A program made the translations under genes and the position numbers. Of a stretch of 64,000 bases of DNA, positions 1 to 12,194 are shown piece by piece (the stretch's first letter is position 1; each line of letters starts with the position of its first letter). The notes beneath the pieces were generated by a model. That model saw only the letters and a program-made list of their open reading frames with translations. It was not told the DNA's origin and did not search any database. The DNA lies in contig JAQFVV010012405.1 in NCBI GenBank assembly GCA_028023455.1, positions 5,667,334 to 5,731,333 of the forward strand. The letters run 5' to 3'. Source of the DNA: Epiperipatus broadwayi (Eukaryota > Onychophora > Udeonychophora > Euonychophora > Peripatidae).

Positions 1-1370
1 TTTAGCAGATGTGGGTATCACAAATTGGATTGTATAGCATTTTATAACTCCTAATGTGATCCGTGGAATCCATGTACGATGTGTAGAATAATAAGTATAC
101 GAGGTAATAGCTATAACTGTAGTTAAATTCCATACATGCAATTCTATCCATTTGATTAGTTATTATAAGCAACATTAGATTAACGATTTTGCGTGGCTAC
201 ACAAACACGAAACAATTTCAAAACATGATACGCAGAATTTATAAATGAAAATGTTTTTCATAAAGTTATTAATCTCTACATTTCTCGATTAAAAGTGTTC
301 CAAGTTTATCACATCCATGCAAGTATTTATTTATCCACGCGTTAATCCAGGAATACTAATTATAGCAATTAATTTATTCATTTTAAACCGACGATAAAAT
401 TATAAAATAGCTTTGATTAATTATTTGAAGAATGTTTATTATCCAACTGTTAAACAAATTAACTAGCAAATATTACTGGCATTGTAAAGTTAAATATCAA
501 TCAATATTATATTTTATTAGAATTAAAAACGGAAATATTAAAATATTTTGATAGCTTTAACATTTTACTTTAACTTAAAATTCTTCTTTTTTTAAAAAAA
601 CAAATTTTCATATTCATAAAACTTCTGTAATTAAAATACTTATTTAATTTTTCCAAATTGTAGAATAATAAATATTTCAAAACATACCAAATTCTTGCAA
701 TTAACTCTTTTAAATTTAAACTGGGAAGCTCCGACATTTTAAAAATGTAATATTGGAAATTATTACCGGTGATTCGATCCACTTGGCCAGCCGACTTGAA
801 CAGACTTTTAAAATTAGCAATTCATCTTATAATTAATTACCACTATGTTATATTTACGTTTATAGCAAGTTTTGTGGTAATCCGTTTACTTATTAACTAT
901 TTTAAAATAAGCTTAGCAAATTTACACCATTTGCCTTTACCATTTCTTTCCCTCCAAAAGCAAACTAACAGACAATGTTCTCCTTAAATTCGCGCTCTTT
1001 TCTTTTTACATTGAGACGCATACGTAATTACTGTATTTATTTTTAATAATTAATTTTAATTGAACAAATGTTTTTTTTTTTTTTAATTCAATGGAAATAA
1101 TAATTTAAGATCATTTTAAACAAATAAATTTAAAATATTATTTTTAATAATATTTTACCAAATTTTTATGTGTTGTCAAATTTTTAAAAAGTTAAACATT
1201 TTGATATAAATTAGCATATGGAACGAAGCAAATTTAAATCTATTAAAATAATATAAGAGAGTAATCTGTTCAAAGTGCAGTTCAAGCCAATCAAATCACC
1301 AAAAGAAGAAAGAGAAATTTTTATACTAGTTACACCAAATAATATATTTTATACTAAAATATATGGTTAC
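1..1370. other. AT-rich non-coding DNA, nothing recognised
   Basis: Only short chance reading frames occur on both strands and none resembles a known family. Poly(T) and poly(A) runs are common. I see no repeat shared with the rest of the window. Confidence 0.6.
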
Positions 1371-1371
1371 A

Positions 1372-1408
<37 letters not shown>
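1371..1408. repeat. (TA)n(TG)n microsatellite
   Basis: An alternating A/T run passes directly into an alternating T/G run, about 38 bp in all. It abuts the start of the inverted-repeat family fragment that follows. Confidence 0.9.
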
Positions 1409-1683
1409 ACTGTACAAATAAATGAGCTTGTTTAGAAAACATTATTGTGTTTTCATCTAGTGATCATAGCTTTATAGTTAACTAAATAGGTAAAAGGTGG
1501 ATACTGGAGAGTTGCATTAGATCTTAAGAACTCAGTGCAGTGTTGTCAGATTCAAGGTTCTTCACTGATAACACCACAAGCTAGATATTAGTCTGGGGAT
1601 ATTGGATGAATAGGCATTAGATAGGGATTTTATGAACAAAAGACTTACACTGAGTGGCAGCACTGTATGGAGAGTTTGCTACT
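1409..1683 (-). repeat. Fragment of the 442-bp foldback repeat family
   Basis: This stretch matches the dispersed units at 23.3-24.7 kb, in the same orientation as the inverted copy at 24138-24671. Shared landmarks in order are a block around ggtaaaaggtgg, the block ctggggatattg, the block tagggattttatg, and the terminal block ctgtatggagagttt. It is a partial unit; the part corresponding to the other half is absent. No reading frame is evident. The family is unknown to me. Confidence 0.75.
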
Positions 1684-4600
1684 ATATTTTTGATTCTTGT
1701 AGTTATTTGTTATAGTATTAATTCTTTTTGAGATTTATGAACAATTCTGATCTTTCAATCTTTTTTCTCAATTCTGCTAACATTTCTTCATTTCTTTCCA
1801 CACTTGAGAATAACCATTATCATTTGTAAATCATAGGTAATTCATTTTTTAAATATATTAATATTTTGTTTTATTACTCTTCTAATTCTGAATTTATTTT
1901 CTAGCATCTTGGTTTTAATTTGGACTAAGTTCCTTTTATAAATAAATTCATTTATTCTAATATTTTGATTAATATTTTTTTGACATTAAGTATCAAATAA
2001 TATTTTTTTGTTAAAAAAAAATCCAACCATTTATTCTAATCTATCTTTGTTTTGTTTTTTAAAATTCCTTTCTAGTTTTTAAAACTAGAATGATGATTCA
2101 TTACTGAAATCTTTTCTAAAACCTGTTATTTCTGTAAGCTAATTTAGTATTCAGGGAGTCATGTCACAACCAAACCCCTACTGGATCTTTATCTCTGGAT
2201 CCCCCATTCTACCATTGTACTAAACCACATAGGATATCAAATTACTGCAAAAACATATACATAATATCACATAAATATGTTTTTGCATAGCTGTTAAAAA
2301 TTCCAATATTTCCATATGTTTTATTATATCTATATTTCCCCCTGTGAACTCAAGTTTCTATTATTTTCATATCCTTCAATGTATGATGAATTCCTTTTAT
2401 TATATGTAGAACACTAATCATCACTGCTTTTTGATGAAGTTATTGATAGTCATGTTACTTACTGAACACAATAAAATGATACAACTTCATGGTAGTTTTA
2501 ATCACAACTCATTGTCATTTAAAAAATACTATTTTTATCTTCTACTAAGATTTTGTTATCTTTATAATCTTTTTTATTGTTTTGCACTTTGTATAGTTTA
2601 TTGTTTCAATATATTCTATACGGCATTTGTGTTGTTTTGTTTTTAGAATCTTAGTCATATTTGGAATATTCTGGCATATGCTATTCCTTCTACAAACTTG
2701 TTTCTCATATTATCATTTAAATAAGATAAAATTATAATATTTTAAAAGTATAAATGAACTGATGATTTGAAAATATTGAAATATAGTATAAATAATAGAA
2801 ACATTATTTATTATATATGCATGCACGTGTAAATGTTGAACCAACCAATTTTTCAAATACTGGTAAAATCAATATACTAGCCTTTTTTCAAATTACCAGC
2901 ACAGATAAAATGACCATTTGTTTATGTTACTTTGATTTTATAAAAAAAATGACAAGTTACATTCTACAGGTTAAACCTCATATCCAATGCAGTTGTATGA
3001 AAATCCTCATTAAGTATAGATGAACTGACATATCATCTTATAAGATCCAAAGTAGTCTATTTACTGACAGTTTGGTAAAGAGGTTACGTATTGATTTTAA
3101 CATAAAAAAAAGTTAGTCATTTTAACATTTACATATACTTTGAAATTCTGTATATGTCTTAAGTACACACTCAAAAGTAAACAGTATATCAACAACATAC
3201 ATGGGAACATGCTTAAATATAAATAATAAAATTGGTTACTTAAAATATACACAAACATGCAATGAATAAATAGTTAGTCACACATACTAATGTATAAAAA
3301 AATAGCCATTTAATTTTGTCCCAATAAAGGAATTATTATATATAAAAAAAGAAAAATACAATTTTGACATGAGATATGAATAAATTAATATAGAGAGATG
3401 ATTTCTAACTCATCATAATAAGGTAAATTAATTATTAATAAAGAATGAAAGAAAAGAAAAGTGTAGTTATCAGAAAAAAATAAAATAAAACATGATACTC
3501 TAAATTATAGAAAATATTAGGAAAACTAGACAAATAAAAGACATGATGTACTAAACTTGATAATGGAAATAGAAAATATTTTTTAATCTTATGCATGCTA
3601 ATCTTTACAAGACTTAAACCTTATATAAAAAAAGAAAAAATGTATTTCAGTAGTTAATGCACTATGATATTTCAGAATACCTGAAGAAGATTGCTAGCCA
3701 ATCAAAACTGCCATAAATCAATAAAGCATTGTGAAAAGTATATTAAGAGATGTATCAATTTTTACAAAGATTAATAGAAACAATACAATGAAAAAACAAG
3801 AAGGTTGGGATATTCTGTAATGCAGTACTTTATATAATAGTATTTATGTTGCTGATACTAAATTAAAGCTATACTTCCAAGCATCGAGTATAGTCTCAAG
3901 ACCAAAGGCTAGAAAATAATGAGATTTAATACATATCCAGGGTATTAAATTTATATGAAATGATAGATATAAATACTGAGTATTGATTTGTTAAAGTTTC
4001 AATTACACTTAAAGGATGATTGATAAATGATGTTAGTGACTGTTCAGAATATTCAAGTGCAAAAATGATAACTTTGCGACAATTCAAGGTTCAGGGAAGT
4101 ATGTTGGTGTATAATTGTTTGTTAAGTGTATATTAAGTGGAAATGTTGGTGATTTGGGTCATACTTCACTTTACGTAGATCTGAGAAAAGAATCGATCAT
4201 GTATCAACAAACTTAGTATATTCTGGGATCTTAGAATTTGAAAAAAAACTTGTTATAATTCAGGAAAATGGTTTAAAATCAAGCTACAAATGTCTATATA
4301 ATAAATTTGTTTAAAATCTGTATGATGTTTAGTTGAATATACAAGATGAAACAACCATAAAAATTATTTAAAGATTAAAATCATTTGTCCCTGATTTGCT
4401 TCAAACTTGGATTAATTTTCTCAAAGAATAATCCAAAAATAATTCCTTTCTCCTTGCTTTAGAACCATCTACTGTAAGATTAGTTGGGAGTGTGTTTGTA
4501 TCCATAATTCTCATAACATTGTTTTTGATTTTTGCCTTGATTAATGAGAACTTAGAATTCAAAGCTGGAATTAATGCTTTAGTGCATATAGCAATCACTT

Positions 4601-5384
4601 TTAACTCTTTTGGATTTGTTGGTATTAAGATAGGTCAACAAAAACAATAAAAATAAACAAAGAATATCAATAGAAGAACAAGATAAATTGGGGAACTATT
4701 ATTGAGAATGAGTATAGACAAATAAATCCGAAGTGCTAAGATTTGCTAGAGTGGAACATCTGTGAATGTTTGAACTCAAGTGAGATCTCAATACCTAGTT
4801 GAATAGACAATAAAAATAGCTTATGAGAAATGCAAGGTCACATATTTTTTATTGATAGATCAGTGATTATTGATTACTAACTCAACATTTATATCACTGA
4901 AAAAAAAAGATAGTATTTTATATGGACATAAGAGAGAGTAGAGAGCATATATTTGTAGAAAAGTGCTATAAAAAATATAATTATATATATATTATGTTTA
5001 TGTGCGTATAGTAATTTAATATAAACAGTTGAATTTCACTTGTAATAGTTATTGTTTAAAATTAATTAATTAATATTTATTACAGCAGAAAAAAACTATT
5101 CACTAATAACATTGAATTATCAGTAGACACAAGATGATATAACTATAAAATCCTCATAGCTTTTGCTTTCATCAGTGAAGATTAGAATTCAAAACAGAAT
5201 TAACACATTTATATAAAATTTCTATTCATATTTACGATAGAATTGACTTACTTGCATAATTATATACGGTTTAATACACGAAAGGAACATATACAATATT
5301 TCTCCTTATCTAAACGGTAATACTTACCTTATAAAACATTAAAATTAATATAAAAGAAAAAACAAAAGTAATATACCTTTTTTG
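1684..5384. other. AT-rich non-coding DNA with one short SINE-like relic
   Basis: No coding signal is supported. Around 2150-2245 there is a segment resembling 27430-27540 (shared blocks such as cattctaccatt and tctggat), probably a dispersed SINE-like repeat. Two stretches, near 4530-4600 and 5150-5210, resemble each other loosely and may be copies of an old repeat. Nothing else is recognised. Confidence 0.5.
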
Positions 5385-5640
5385 TTGTTGTTGCTTTAAT
5401 TTCATCAAATTTATCTGTTATCTCACTCAAACTTAAATCTTCGCATAATTTTTTTTTTTTTTTTATGGAAAGCAACATTACGTTGGATAATCTTTCTTGT
5501 GCCATTGTGGATCTTAAAACGTTTATTATTATTATTTTTTTAAGCTTTGACAAACTACGTTTAAACTCAGCAGTGATTATCGGAATTATTAGTAAAATTC
5601 TTAAGATTATATTTAAATTGGGAAATGCATTTCCTATTTG
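5385..5640 (-). pseudogene. hAT-family transposase C-terminal fragment (hATC dimerisation domain)
   Basis: On the minus strand one frame reads NAFPNLNIILRILLIIP, then ITAEFKRSLSKLKK, then VLRSTMAQERLSNVMLLSI, then a run of lysines and LCEDLSLSEITDKF. This is the order seen at the C-terminus of hAT transposases and their ZMYM1-like domesticated relatives: a leucine-rich stretch, the serine-rich SFSKLK block, LRSTMSQERL, and a closing alpha-helical tail. That region mediates transposase dimerisation. Only about 85 codons remain; the catalytic core and BED finger are absent upstream, where similarity stops near 5640. A poly-lysine expansion from an A-run suggests decay. The family is seen in the sequence; the exact hAT branch is inference. 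Confidence 0.8.
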
Positions 5641-6356
5641 GTGAATTTTTTTAAGGCACTAGCTCCCGGGACCTCGGGTATACTCCCGGTTGACTGACCT
5701 TAGAGACGCTACTGATTATATAGATTGAACACCAGATCAATTTCTGCAAGTAGACTCTTTCTATCATTTGGGTAGTGAGTTAATCTGAGTGTGAAATCTT
5801 AGGGTTTTTTAAAAAACTTTTTTTAGCTTGAGTAGCACAAAAAAATGAAACATGGTTCTGCTAGATGCATAAGTGCTTTCGTTCCAATTTTGAATCTCTT
5901 CATGATGTACACAAAATCCAAAAACTGATCTTGAAATGGGAATTTTATAGTACTACATCATCTGAAGTCTATTAATTATTAAAACTTACAGTAGATGGCT
6001 TTTGAAAAGAATGAAGACAATTACTGTTATTTCTTTTATAACATCATTCCTATAATTACATGTTGATTGATGTCTTTATTTCTTGATTTAAATTAACTAC
6101 CCCCCCTCTCCCGGTCACCCATTACAAATGATTAAAGCAATGAGTTTTTTTTTCTTAGTTAGCTCTAAGGTAAGCAAATTATATATATAACAGCATATAC
6201 AGTTATGTATATTAATAACTAATAATTTGACTAATACATTTTAAGTTTATTTTAAAGGAATGGTGTGAGTCAATGCTTGTGCTAAATCTAAAAATTAAGT
6301 CTAAGACTAATTTGTAATATTTAAATACAAGTATATCGTCTATATTGAACTTAATG
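5641..6356. other. Non-coding DNA, no gene seen
   Basis: Begins with a short GC-rich patch near 5660-5690 that contains cccggga and then becomes AT-rich. No reading frame or repeat match is supported. A C-run lies near 6100. Confidence 0.5.
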
Positions 6357-6819
6357 TAATTAGAAGGGATTTGCACTCAGACGTTCAAGCTTCCTATACC
6401 TATCTACTCCATTTTATACAACCAATGCATTATGACCACATATCTGTTCAAAAGTTAAATGATCTCCAATATACGTAATTCATACTGAACTTGCACTTAT
6501 TAGTTGGACAAGGACATTGAGGATTTCATCATCAAATTTTCAATGATTTAGATGTCTCAAGGTTGACTAGTGTAGAAGATTACAACCTGTCCATTAATGT
6601 TTGAAGATTTGCTATCTTAATATAAACTGAGCACTGATTATAGGCATGTATGGGAGATGATGATCTGGAACAACTGGTGAATGCTGGCTCAGCATGAAAT
6701 ACCTATATTGGAGATTATTTATATTTTTCACATGTATGTGGTCATGTGTATCAGTTGTATAAGATGGAGTGAATAGGTGTAGAAAGCTTGAATGACTGAG
6801 TTCAAATCCTCTCTAATTA
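6357..6819. mobile_element. Foldback / MITE-like element with about 120-bp inverted arms
   Basis: The left arm (6357-6480) and right arm (about 6695-6819) are imperfect inverted repeats. Matching blocks in order from the ends are taattagaagggatttg, ttcaagctt, cctatac and ctccatttta, and ccaatata near the inner ends. The spacer is about 210 bp and has no reading frame. The outermost bases are TAAT/ATTA, compatible with insertion at TA or a short AT-rich target. No transposase is encoded, so it would be non-autonomous. The parent family cannot be named from the termini. Confidence 0.75.
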
Positions 6820-7235
6820 TAAAAATAATTTAGTAAAATAGTCTATAGAGTTATAGTCAAATTGTAGCACTATGGCCTCTATTAGAGATCTTATAAAAAA
6901 TATCTTTCTATTCAGTATTAGTAAAATTATTTGAAATTTCAGAATATGAAAACTGTTATGGGTCAACTTCCCTTCATGTAATGAATTTGTCAAAATTACA
7001 ATTTTATCTTGATTAGATTCAGTATTTATCATTACCTATCAATGAATATATGTATACATAAAGTACAGGCAATGACAAAAACAGAACAATAGATGCATGG
7101 TGAATCTGATTATTCCCATTATGGAAAAGAATCTAACTATAAATAGGCAGTTTAGAGACAGACAACAATGGATATTATATTTTTTATCCCATATTTGATT
7201 ACAAAAGCAGTGAGGCATGTTCACAATAAAACTGG

Positions 7236-7683
7236 AAACCACTAGACAGACAAGTAAAGAAGAGAGTGGAACTGCTCTTTTTTTGTTAAATTCTCTGTCC
7301 CAGTATTTGCGATCTGATTGGCTAAACGCTTGAGAGGTTTGCACTCTCTCAATTTATTTCAATACCGTCTGTGTTTATAGAAATAAAATATTATTTACAT
7401 ATATTGCTGCAAGTTATAACATCTAAAAACTACTGCATAGTGAATTGAAAGATTTCACGCTGTATATTTATAATTAGAACTCAGTGAGTTAAGTGTGAAG
7501 ATATTTAAGATTCATGCTGGCAGATCTAAGTACTTTGGACTGGCTTGGATATATAGACAGACAAGTAAAGAAGAGAGTGGAACTGCTCTTTTCTTGTTAA
7601 ATTCTCTGTCCCAGTATTTGCGATCTGATTGGCTAAATGCTTGAGAGGTTAGCACTCTCTCAGTTTATTTCAAAACCACTAGA
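7236..7683. mobile_element. Small element with about 118-bp terminal direct repeats and 11-bp flanking duplication
   Basis: Two near-identical direct repeats lie at 7244-7363 and 7555-7675, with about four differences by eye. They contain the blocks agacagacaagtaaagaag, ttaaattctctgtcccag and gatctgattggct. A spacer of about 190 bp separates them. The whole is bracketed by aaaccactaga at 7236-7246 and again at 7673-7683, a possible target-site duplication. No protein is encoded. A related copy of the spacer plus one repeat lies inverted at 56870-57130. The layout resembles a TRIM-like mini LTR element or a non-autonomous relative of Penelope elements with pseudo-LTRs; an 11-bp duplication is long for an LTR integrase. 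Confidence 0.6.
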
Positions 7684-7879
7684 TAGTAAATCTAACATGG
7701 TGGGAAGCCATTATTATACAGATAGAAATGTCAAGACAAACTGTCGAAGTAAATTTCAGAGTATTAAGTACACTCAGATAAACAACTGAATTCCCTTGCT
7801 TCTCAATGGTGCTAGACATTATAAACAGCCAATGGGATCAGGAAAAAGGTATAATAGATGTTTGTGTAAACATATATTG

Positions 7880-8886
7880 TATCTTCATCATCAACCATAT
7901 TTATCAAATGGAGAGGTCCAGAGAGTAGTCATATCATCAATTCAATTCCATGTAACTTTCCATCTCTTATATCATATAATAGTGCCAATTTTTTCTGTCC
8001 TTTCTTCTTTCTTCCATTCACTATTCCCCCCAAAACATCTTTCATTAAACAATAATTTCTCCTTAATATATGTCCAAACTAGTTTCTCTTACTCTCTCTA
8101 ACTTCCTTTTAATCAATCTTCTTTTTTCATTTACTCTTTTCAAAACTTCTTTATTTGTTATTTTATTCATTCAACTGTTTTTTTTTCCATTTTTCTCCAT
8201 GTCCATATCTCAAAGTTACAATCTATTCCTAAATTTTATTACTCATTATCCATGTTTCTCAACCATGCACTAGTACACTCCGCATATAAAATTCAATTAA
8301 TGTTTTTTTTAATTCTCTCTTCAAAGGGCCACAAAATATTCTCTTTCTTTTAATAAATGCCTCCTTTGCCAATACTTTTTTTTTAAAACTTCATCTTCAC
8401 TTCTTCCATCTTTACTCAATCAACTACCCTAATATCTAAATCTCTTTATTTGTTCAACTATGCTATCATGGATCTCAATTTGCAGTCTTTTGCATTTCTC
8501 TCTAACCATAAACATTTAGTCTTGCCAACATTGATCTTCATTCCATATTCCATTCATCATATTTTGAAAACAATTTTCATCCTCAGCCATAGAGCCATAT
8601 CATCTGCAAATCTTATACATTTTATTATTTTATCTCTAATATTTACTTCCCCACAGTCTAAATAATTATTTAGCATGTCTTCTAAATAAATATAAAAAAA
8701 AGACGGGTGACATACTGCATCCTTGCCTAACTCCACTTCATCGGTCTCATTATTCCCAAATTTAATTTTTATACTTTGTCAAATATACATATTCAAAATC
8801 AATCTTCTCTTTTTGCCAAAATTCTCCTTTATTTTTTAAGATAGTCATAAGTTTATTCCAGCTCATTCTAACAAATACTTTTTTCC
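7880..8886 (-). pseudogene. Decayed non-LTR reverse transcriptase, second family
   Basis: Minus-strand translation gives, with stops and shifts, an RT core: MSWNKLMTILKNKG, then NETDEVELG and a degraded RQGC..SP block, then YLEDMLNNYLDCGEVNI, KCIRFADDMALW (the FADD catalytic motif), and MEYGMKINVGKTKCL. These are RT domains in the correct order. The sequence differs clearly from the RT of the element at 10-13.3 kb. The 3' end carries catcatcaacca, the same microsatellite-like tail seen at the end of the RTE at 10.03 kb, which supports an RTE-related family. The part from 8330 down to 7930 is too decayed to translate. Upstream it runs into an endonuclease of the first family. Confidence 0.7.
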
Positions 8887-9812
8887 AGCAAAGTCTATGC
8901 ACCCTCTCATTTTTATTACCATAACCAAATTTACATATAACTCTTTCATCTTTCAATTGTTTATTAATTCTAGCATTAAAGTCTCCCATAACAATTTTAA
9001 AATGTTGTTTGGTCTGATCAAAAGCCTTTTTGTACGTCCATATAAAAATTCTCTACTACTTTATTATTATGAGAACTTGTTCAAGCATAAACCTGAATTT
9101 TATGCACTTGGTATCTGCTATTAAGTTGAATAACTAATCTTGCCCCTCTGCCTGATACCCCATCAATCTCTGCAATGTTGTTTTCCAACTTTTTATTTAC
9201 AATGAATCCTATTCCACTTCTATTTCCAATATTTGTGCCTTTGCAGTAGAGTACATGTCCACTTTTTCAATCAATAGTGTCTTCCCTTTTCATCTATCTT
9301 CACAAAGACCAATAATTTCCCATTTGATGTATGACAGTTCTCCTTCCAATTCTTGCAATCTTCTTTCACTTGAAAGTAGTCTGCAGTTGTAAGTACCTAA
9401 ATAAAAAGTTGTCATCATATAGCATGCAATCAGGAGTGCTTAGCATCCTATGCCTTTGGCCACTGACTGCCTTTGCTGATGGCTGTACAGCCTCCAGGTA
9501 ATAAGGGCTATAATTTATTTTTTATCTGTCATGATTGTAAATATCTAATAAAAAAAAATTTTTTTCACTCACACACACATTCATTCTGCCTTACCAGGCA
9601 ACTGAGAAGAAAATCCATGGTATTTCTTGATCTTAAACTCAAATGTAAAAAGCCAATAAATTCACCACGCTGTTGAATCCATGTTGGTGAGCAGCCCATC
9701 CACGTTTGTATACTATATGAATAATCACATAGTAATAACAGCTGCGGCAAGAACGTTTTGAGGGGATTTTAGGAATGTCCCTGCTGGGTTCCAAGAAAAA
9801 TCAAAGAGTCTC
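8887..9812 (-). pseudogene. RTE-type retrotransposon 5' region and endonuclease fragment
   Basis: This stretch is close at the nucleotide level to 12345-13290, the 5' part of the intact RTE copy, by eye around 80% or more. It carries the leader with ataatcacatagtaataac and the APE endonuclease up to MGDFNARI and GYGNKNER. Several codons are shifted or stopped. The similarity ends abruptly near 8887, inside the endonuclease, where the different RT described next to it begins. The rest of the endonuclease (the final SDH motif) and the RT N-terminus are missing. The result is a mosaic in which the reading frame at 8762-8989 stays open across the junction. Confidence 0.75.
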
Positions 9813-10041
9813 ATTTCAGTTATCAGCAAACTCCTTTCTGCAGCCGATATGTTATTAAATGTTAATAAATTCATTGTAAGGTAGATTGTTGTGCATATTT
9901 ATTTATATCAACCTTAGAAGTTGTTTATTGGCTTTGAAATGTCAACATTTAACTCATTGCGATATAGTTTTGACTAAAAATTATTTCCATAATCAATAAA
10001 TTGTATATACAAAATAATATTTTAATGTTGAATCATCATCA

Positions 10042-11328
10042 TCAACCATTATCAATCCACTGCAGGATGAAGGTCTCTCCAAGTTTAATCCATCTTCTCC
10101 GATCTTTAGCTTCTCTTCTCCACAACACCCCTGCACATTTTCTTATTTCATCCATCCATCTCACATGTGGTCTCTTTCTGGGTCTTTTACAATCTCTTGG
10201 AATCCAGTTTAAAATTTCAATTGTCCATCTATTATCATCTCTTCTAGCAATATGTCCAGCCCAACTCCATTTCAATCTTTTAATTTTTTCAATAAGGTCA
10301 GTAACACCTGTTTGTTGTCTTACCCATACATTGCACTTTCGATCTCTTCTTGTTACTCCCAACATACATCTCTCCATACTCCTTTGAGTGGTCTGAAGTC
10401 TCTGTATTGCTCTTCTATTAAGTGTCCAAGTCTCAGATCCATAAGTAAGAACTGGTAAAACACATTTGTTAAAAACCATCCTTTTCAAACACATAGGCAT
10501 ATTTCCTTTTAGTATCAAGTTATTTCTACCAAAAGCACTCCAACCAAGTTTAATTCTATGATTAATTTCCTCCATTATGTTTCCATCTGTATTAATAATC
10601 TGACCAAGGTATTTGTAACTGTTAACTTCTTCTAATTCTTTATAATCAATCTTTATTTTCATATTTTGAGCAAATCGATTAAACATTACTTTAGTCTTTT
10701 TAACATTTATCTTTAGTCCTACTTTTCTACTTTCATCTGCTAACTCCTGCAACATTTCCTGCAGCTCTGAAGCATTATTTGCAAAAACAACTACATCATC
10801 TGCGAAATCTAAATGACTTAAATACTCTCCATTTACTTTCACTCCTTTAGTTTCCCATTTTAATCCACAAAATACTTCTTGCAGCACTACTGTAAAGAGT
10901 TTTGGAGATATGGAGTCACCTTGTCTTACACTTTTCTCAATGTTGATTTTTCCAGTATCATTATGTAATCTAATTGTTGCTGTTGCATTTTTATAAATAT
11001 TCTTTAAAATATGACAATATCCTGGATCTATACCTTGATGATCCAATGCTTTAATCACTGAAGAAATGTGTATAGAATCGAATGCCTTTTCATAATCTAC
11101 AAATCCAAAACATAATGACAACTCATATTCGTTTGTCCTTTCTATGACTTCTCTCAATACCTGGATATGATCTATTGTACTAAAACCACTTTTAAATCCA
11201 GCTTGTTCTCTTGGTTGGTGGAAATCCAAAGTTCTCTGTAGACGAGTTGTAATTATCTTGGTAAAAATTTTTATATAAAACTGATAAAAGGCTGATAGGT
11301 CTGTAATTTCTAATATCTTCTTTATCAC
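10042..11328 (-). CDS. RTE reverse transcriptase, catalytic and C-terminal part (frame 3 of the broken ORF)
   Basis: 428 codons. Visible RT blocks in order: [18 protein letters not shown] (residues about 28-45), [10 protein letters not shown] (motif A, first catalytic aspartate), [12 protein letters not shown] (motif B), [12 protein letters not shown] (motif C, the FADD pair), [11 protein letters not shown] (motif D) and [12 protein letters not shown]. The C-terminal half has [11 protein letters not shown] and the conserved [14 protein letters not shown] block found in RTE and BovB-type elements. The enzyme would copy element RNA at the nicked chromosomal target. The N-terminus overlaps the preceding frame by about 135 bp because of a frameshift near 11250; the listed ATG is therefore only the first in-frame Met, not a true start. 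Confidence 0.92.
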   Translation of the reverse strand: MIKKILEITDLSAFYQFYIKIFTKIITTRLQRTLDFHQPREQAGFKSGFSTIDHIQVLREVIERTNEYELSLCFGFVDYEKAFDSIHISSVIKALDHQGIDPGYCHILKNIYKNATATIRLHNDTGKINIEKSVRQGDSISPKLFTVVLQEVFCGLKWETKGVKVNGEYLSHLDFADDVVVFANNASELQEMLQELADESRKVGLKINVKKTKVMFNRFAQNMKIKIDYKELEEVNSYKYLGQIINTDGNIMEEINHRIKLGWSAFGRNNLILKGNMPMCLKRMVFNKCVLPVLTYGSETWTLNRRAIQRLQTTQRSMERCMLGVTRRDRKCNVWVRQQTGVTDLIEKIKRLKWSWAGHIARRDDNRWTIEILNWIPRDCKRPRKRPHVRWMDEIRKCAGVLWRREAKDRRRWIKLGETFILQWIDNG

Positions 11329-12019
11329 CTTTTTTAAATATTAATATTATTACTGCATTCTTCCAATCTTCCGGTACATCTTTATCATTTAGACATTTGG
11401 TATATAACTTTGCTAAAATTGTTTCTATTTCTTCACCTGCTTCTTTTAATATATCAATTATAATTCCATCATTTCCTGGAGCCTTTCCTTTCTTCATACA
11501 CTTAATTGCATGTCTCACTTCTTCATTTAAAATTCTGGGCAATTCGGAAGATGTAATAGATATAGGAGGTACTTGTTCTTTATTACTATATAATTCTTGA
11601 TAAAAATCTTCTACCAATTTCATGATGTCATCTCTCTTTTTAGTAATAATTCCATCTTTTTTTCTTATTGCAGATATAAATTTCCTACCAATACCAAAAT
11701 GTTGTTTAACATTTTTGAGACTTTTATTTTCTTCTACAGCTTTCCTTGCTATTTCACAGTTATACTTTCTTATATCATTTTCAACTCTTTTCCGTACCAT
11801 TTTACAAAATTCGAGATATTCAATTCTTTTTAATACATCATTTTTGTATATCTTCATATTCCTTCTTTTCTTCATAAATTCTCTAGTCTCAGTAGAAATT
11901 TTATTAGTCAATTGCTGCTTTTTTCTACCAGCTATGTTTGTTGCAGTTTTTAAAAGTGTATCAGTTATTTTCATATTAATTTCATTCAAATCTGAATCAT
12001 GCTCAAAATCTCCTAACAC
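11192..12019 (-). CDS. RTE polyprotein, linker and N-terminal RT (frame 2 of the broken ORF)
   Basis: 275 codons. The first half is a lysine-rich linker ([20 protein letters not shown]). RT block 0/1 follows: [45 protein letters not shown], then [19 protein letters not shown] and [15 protein letters not shown]. The last of these is the standard RT fingers motif and is normally followed by the palm found in the next frame. The frame continues upstream of the listed Met as far as about 12200 and includes [18 protein letters not shown], which holds the SDH endonuclease motif. Frame loss after about 11250 leads into unrelated residues ([18 protein letters not shown]). Confidence 0.88.
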   Translation of the reverse strand: MLGDFEHDSDLNEINMKITDTLLKTATNIAGRKKQQLTNKISTETREFMKKRRNMKIYKNDVLKRIEYLEFCKMVRKRVENDIRKYNCEIARKAVEENKSLKNVKQHFGIGRKFISAIRKKDGIITKKRDDIMKLVEDFYQELYSNKEQVPPISITSSELPRILNEEVRHAIKCMKKGKAPGNDGIIIDILKEAGEEIETILAKLYTKCLNDKDVPEDWKNAVIILIFKKGDKEDIRNYRPISLLSVLYKNFYQDNYNSSTENFGFPPTKRTSWI

Positions 12020-12194
12020 TTGAAACCTATTTGTAAGTTCTAATTTAAATTCATTAGAATGTTTCTGAAGATTAGGAATATCAACTGTAAATATTGTTTT
12101 TCTTAATAATTTTTGTCTCTCTAGTTTTACATTAACATGTAACTTACACCTTACTAATCGATGATCACTTCCTGTGTTAAATTTATTAAGAACA

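Noticed and set aside
2431-3023. Two + strand frames of 68-71 codons
   Set aside because: AT-driven hydrophobic sequence with no recognisable domain.
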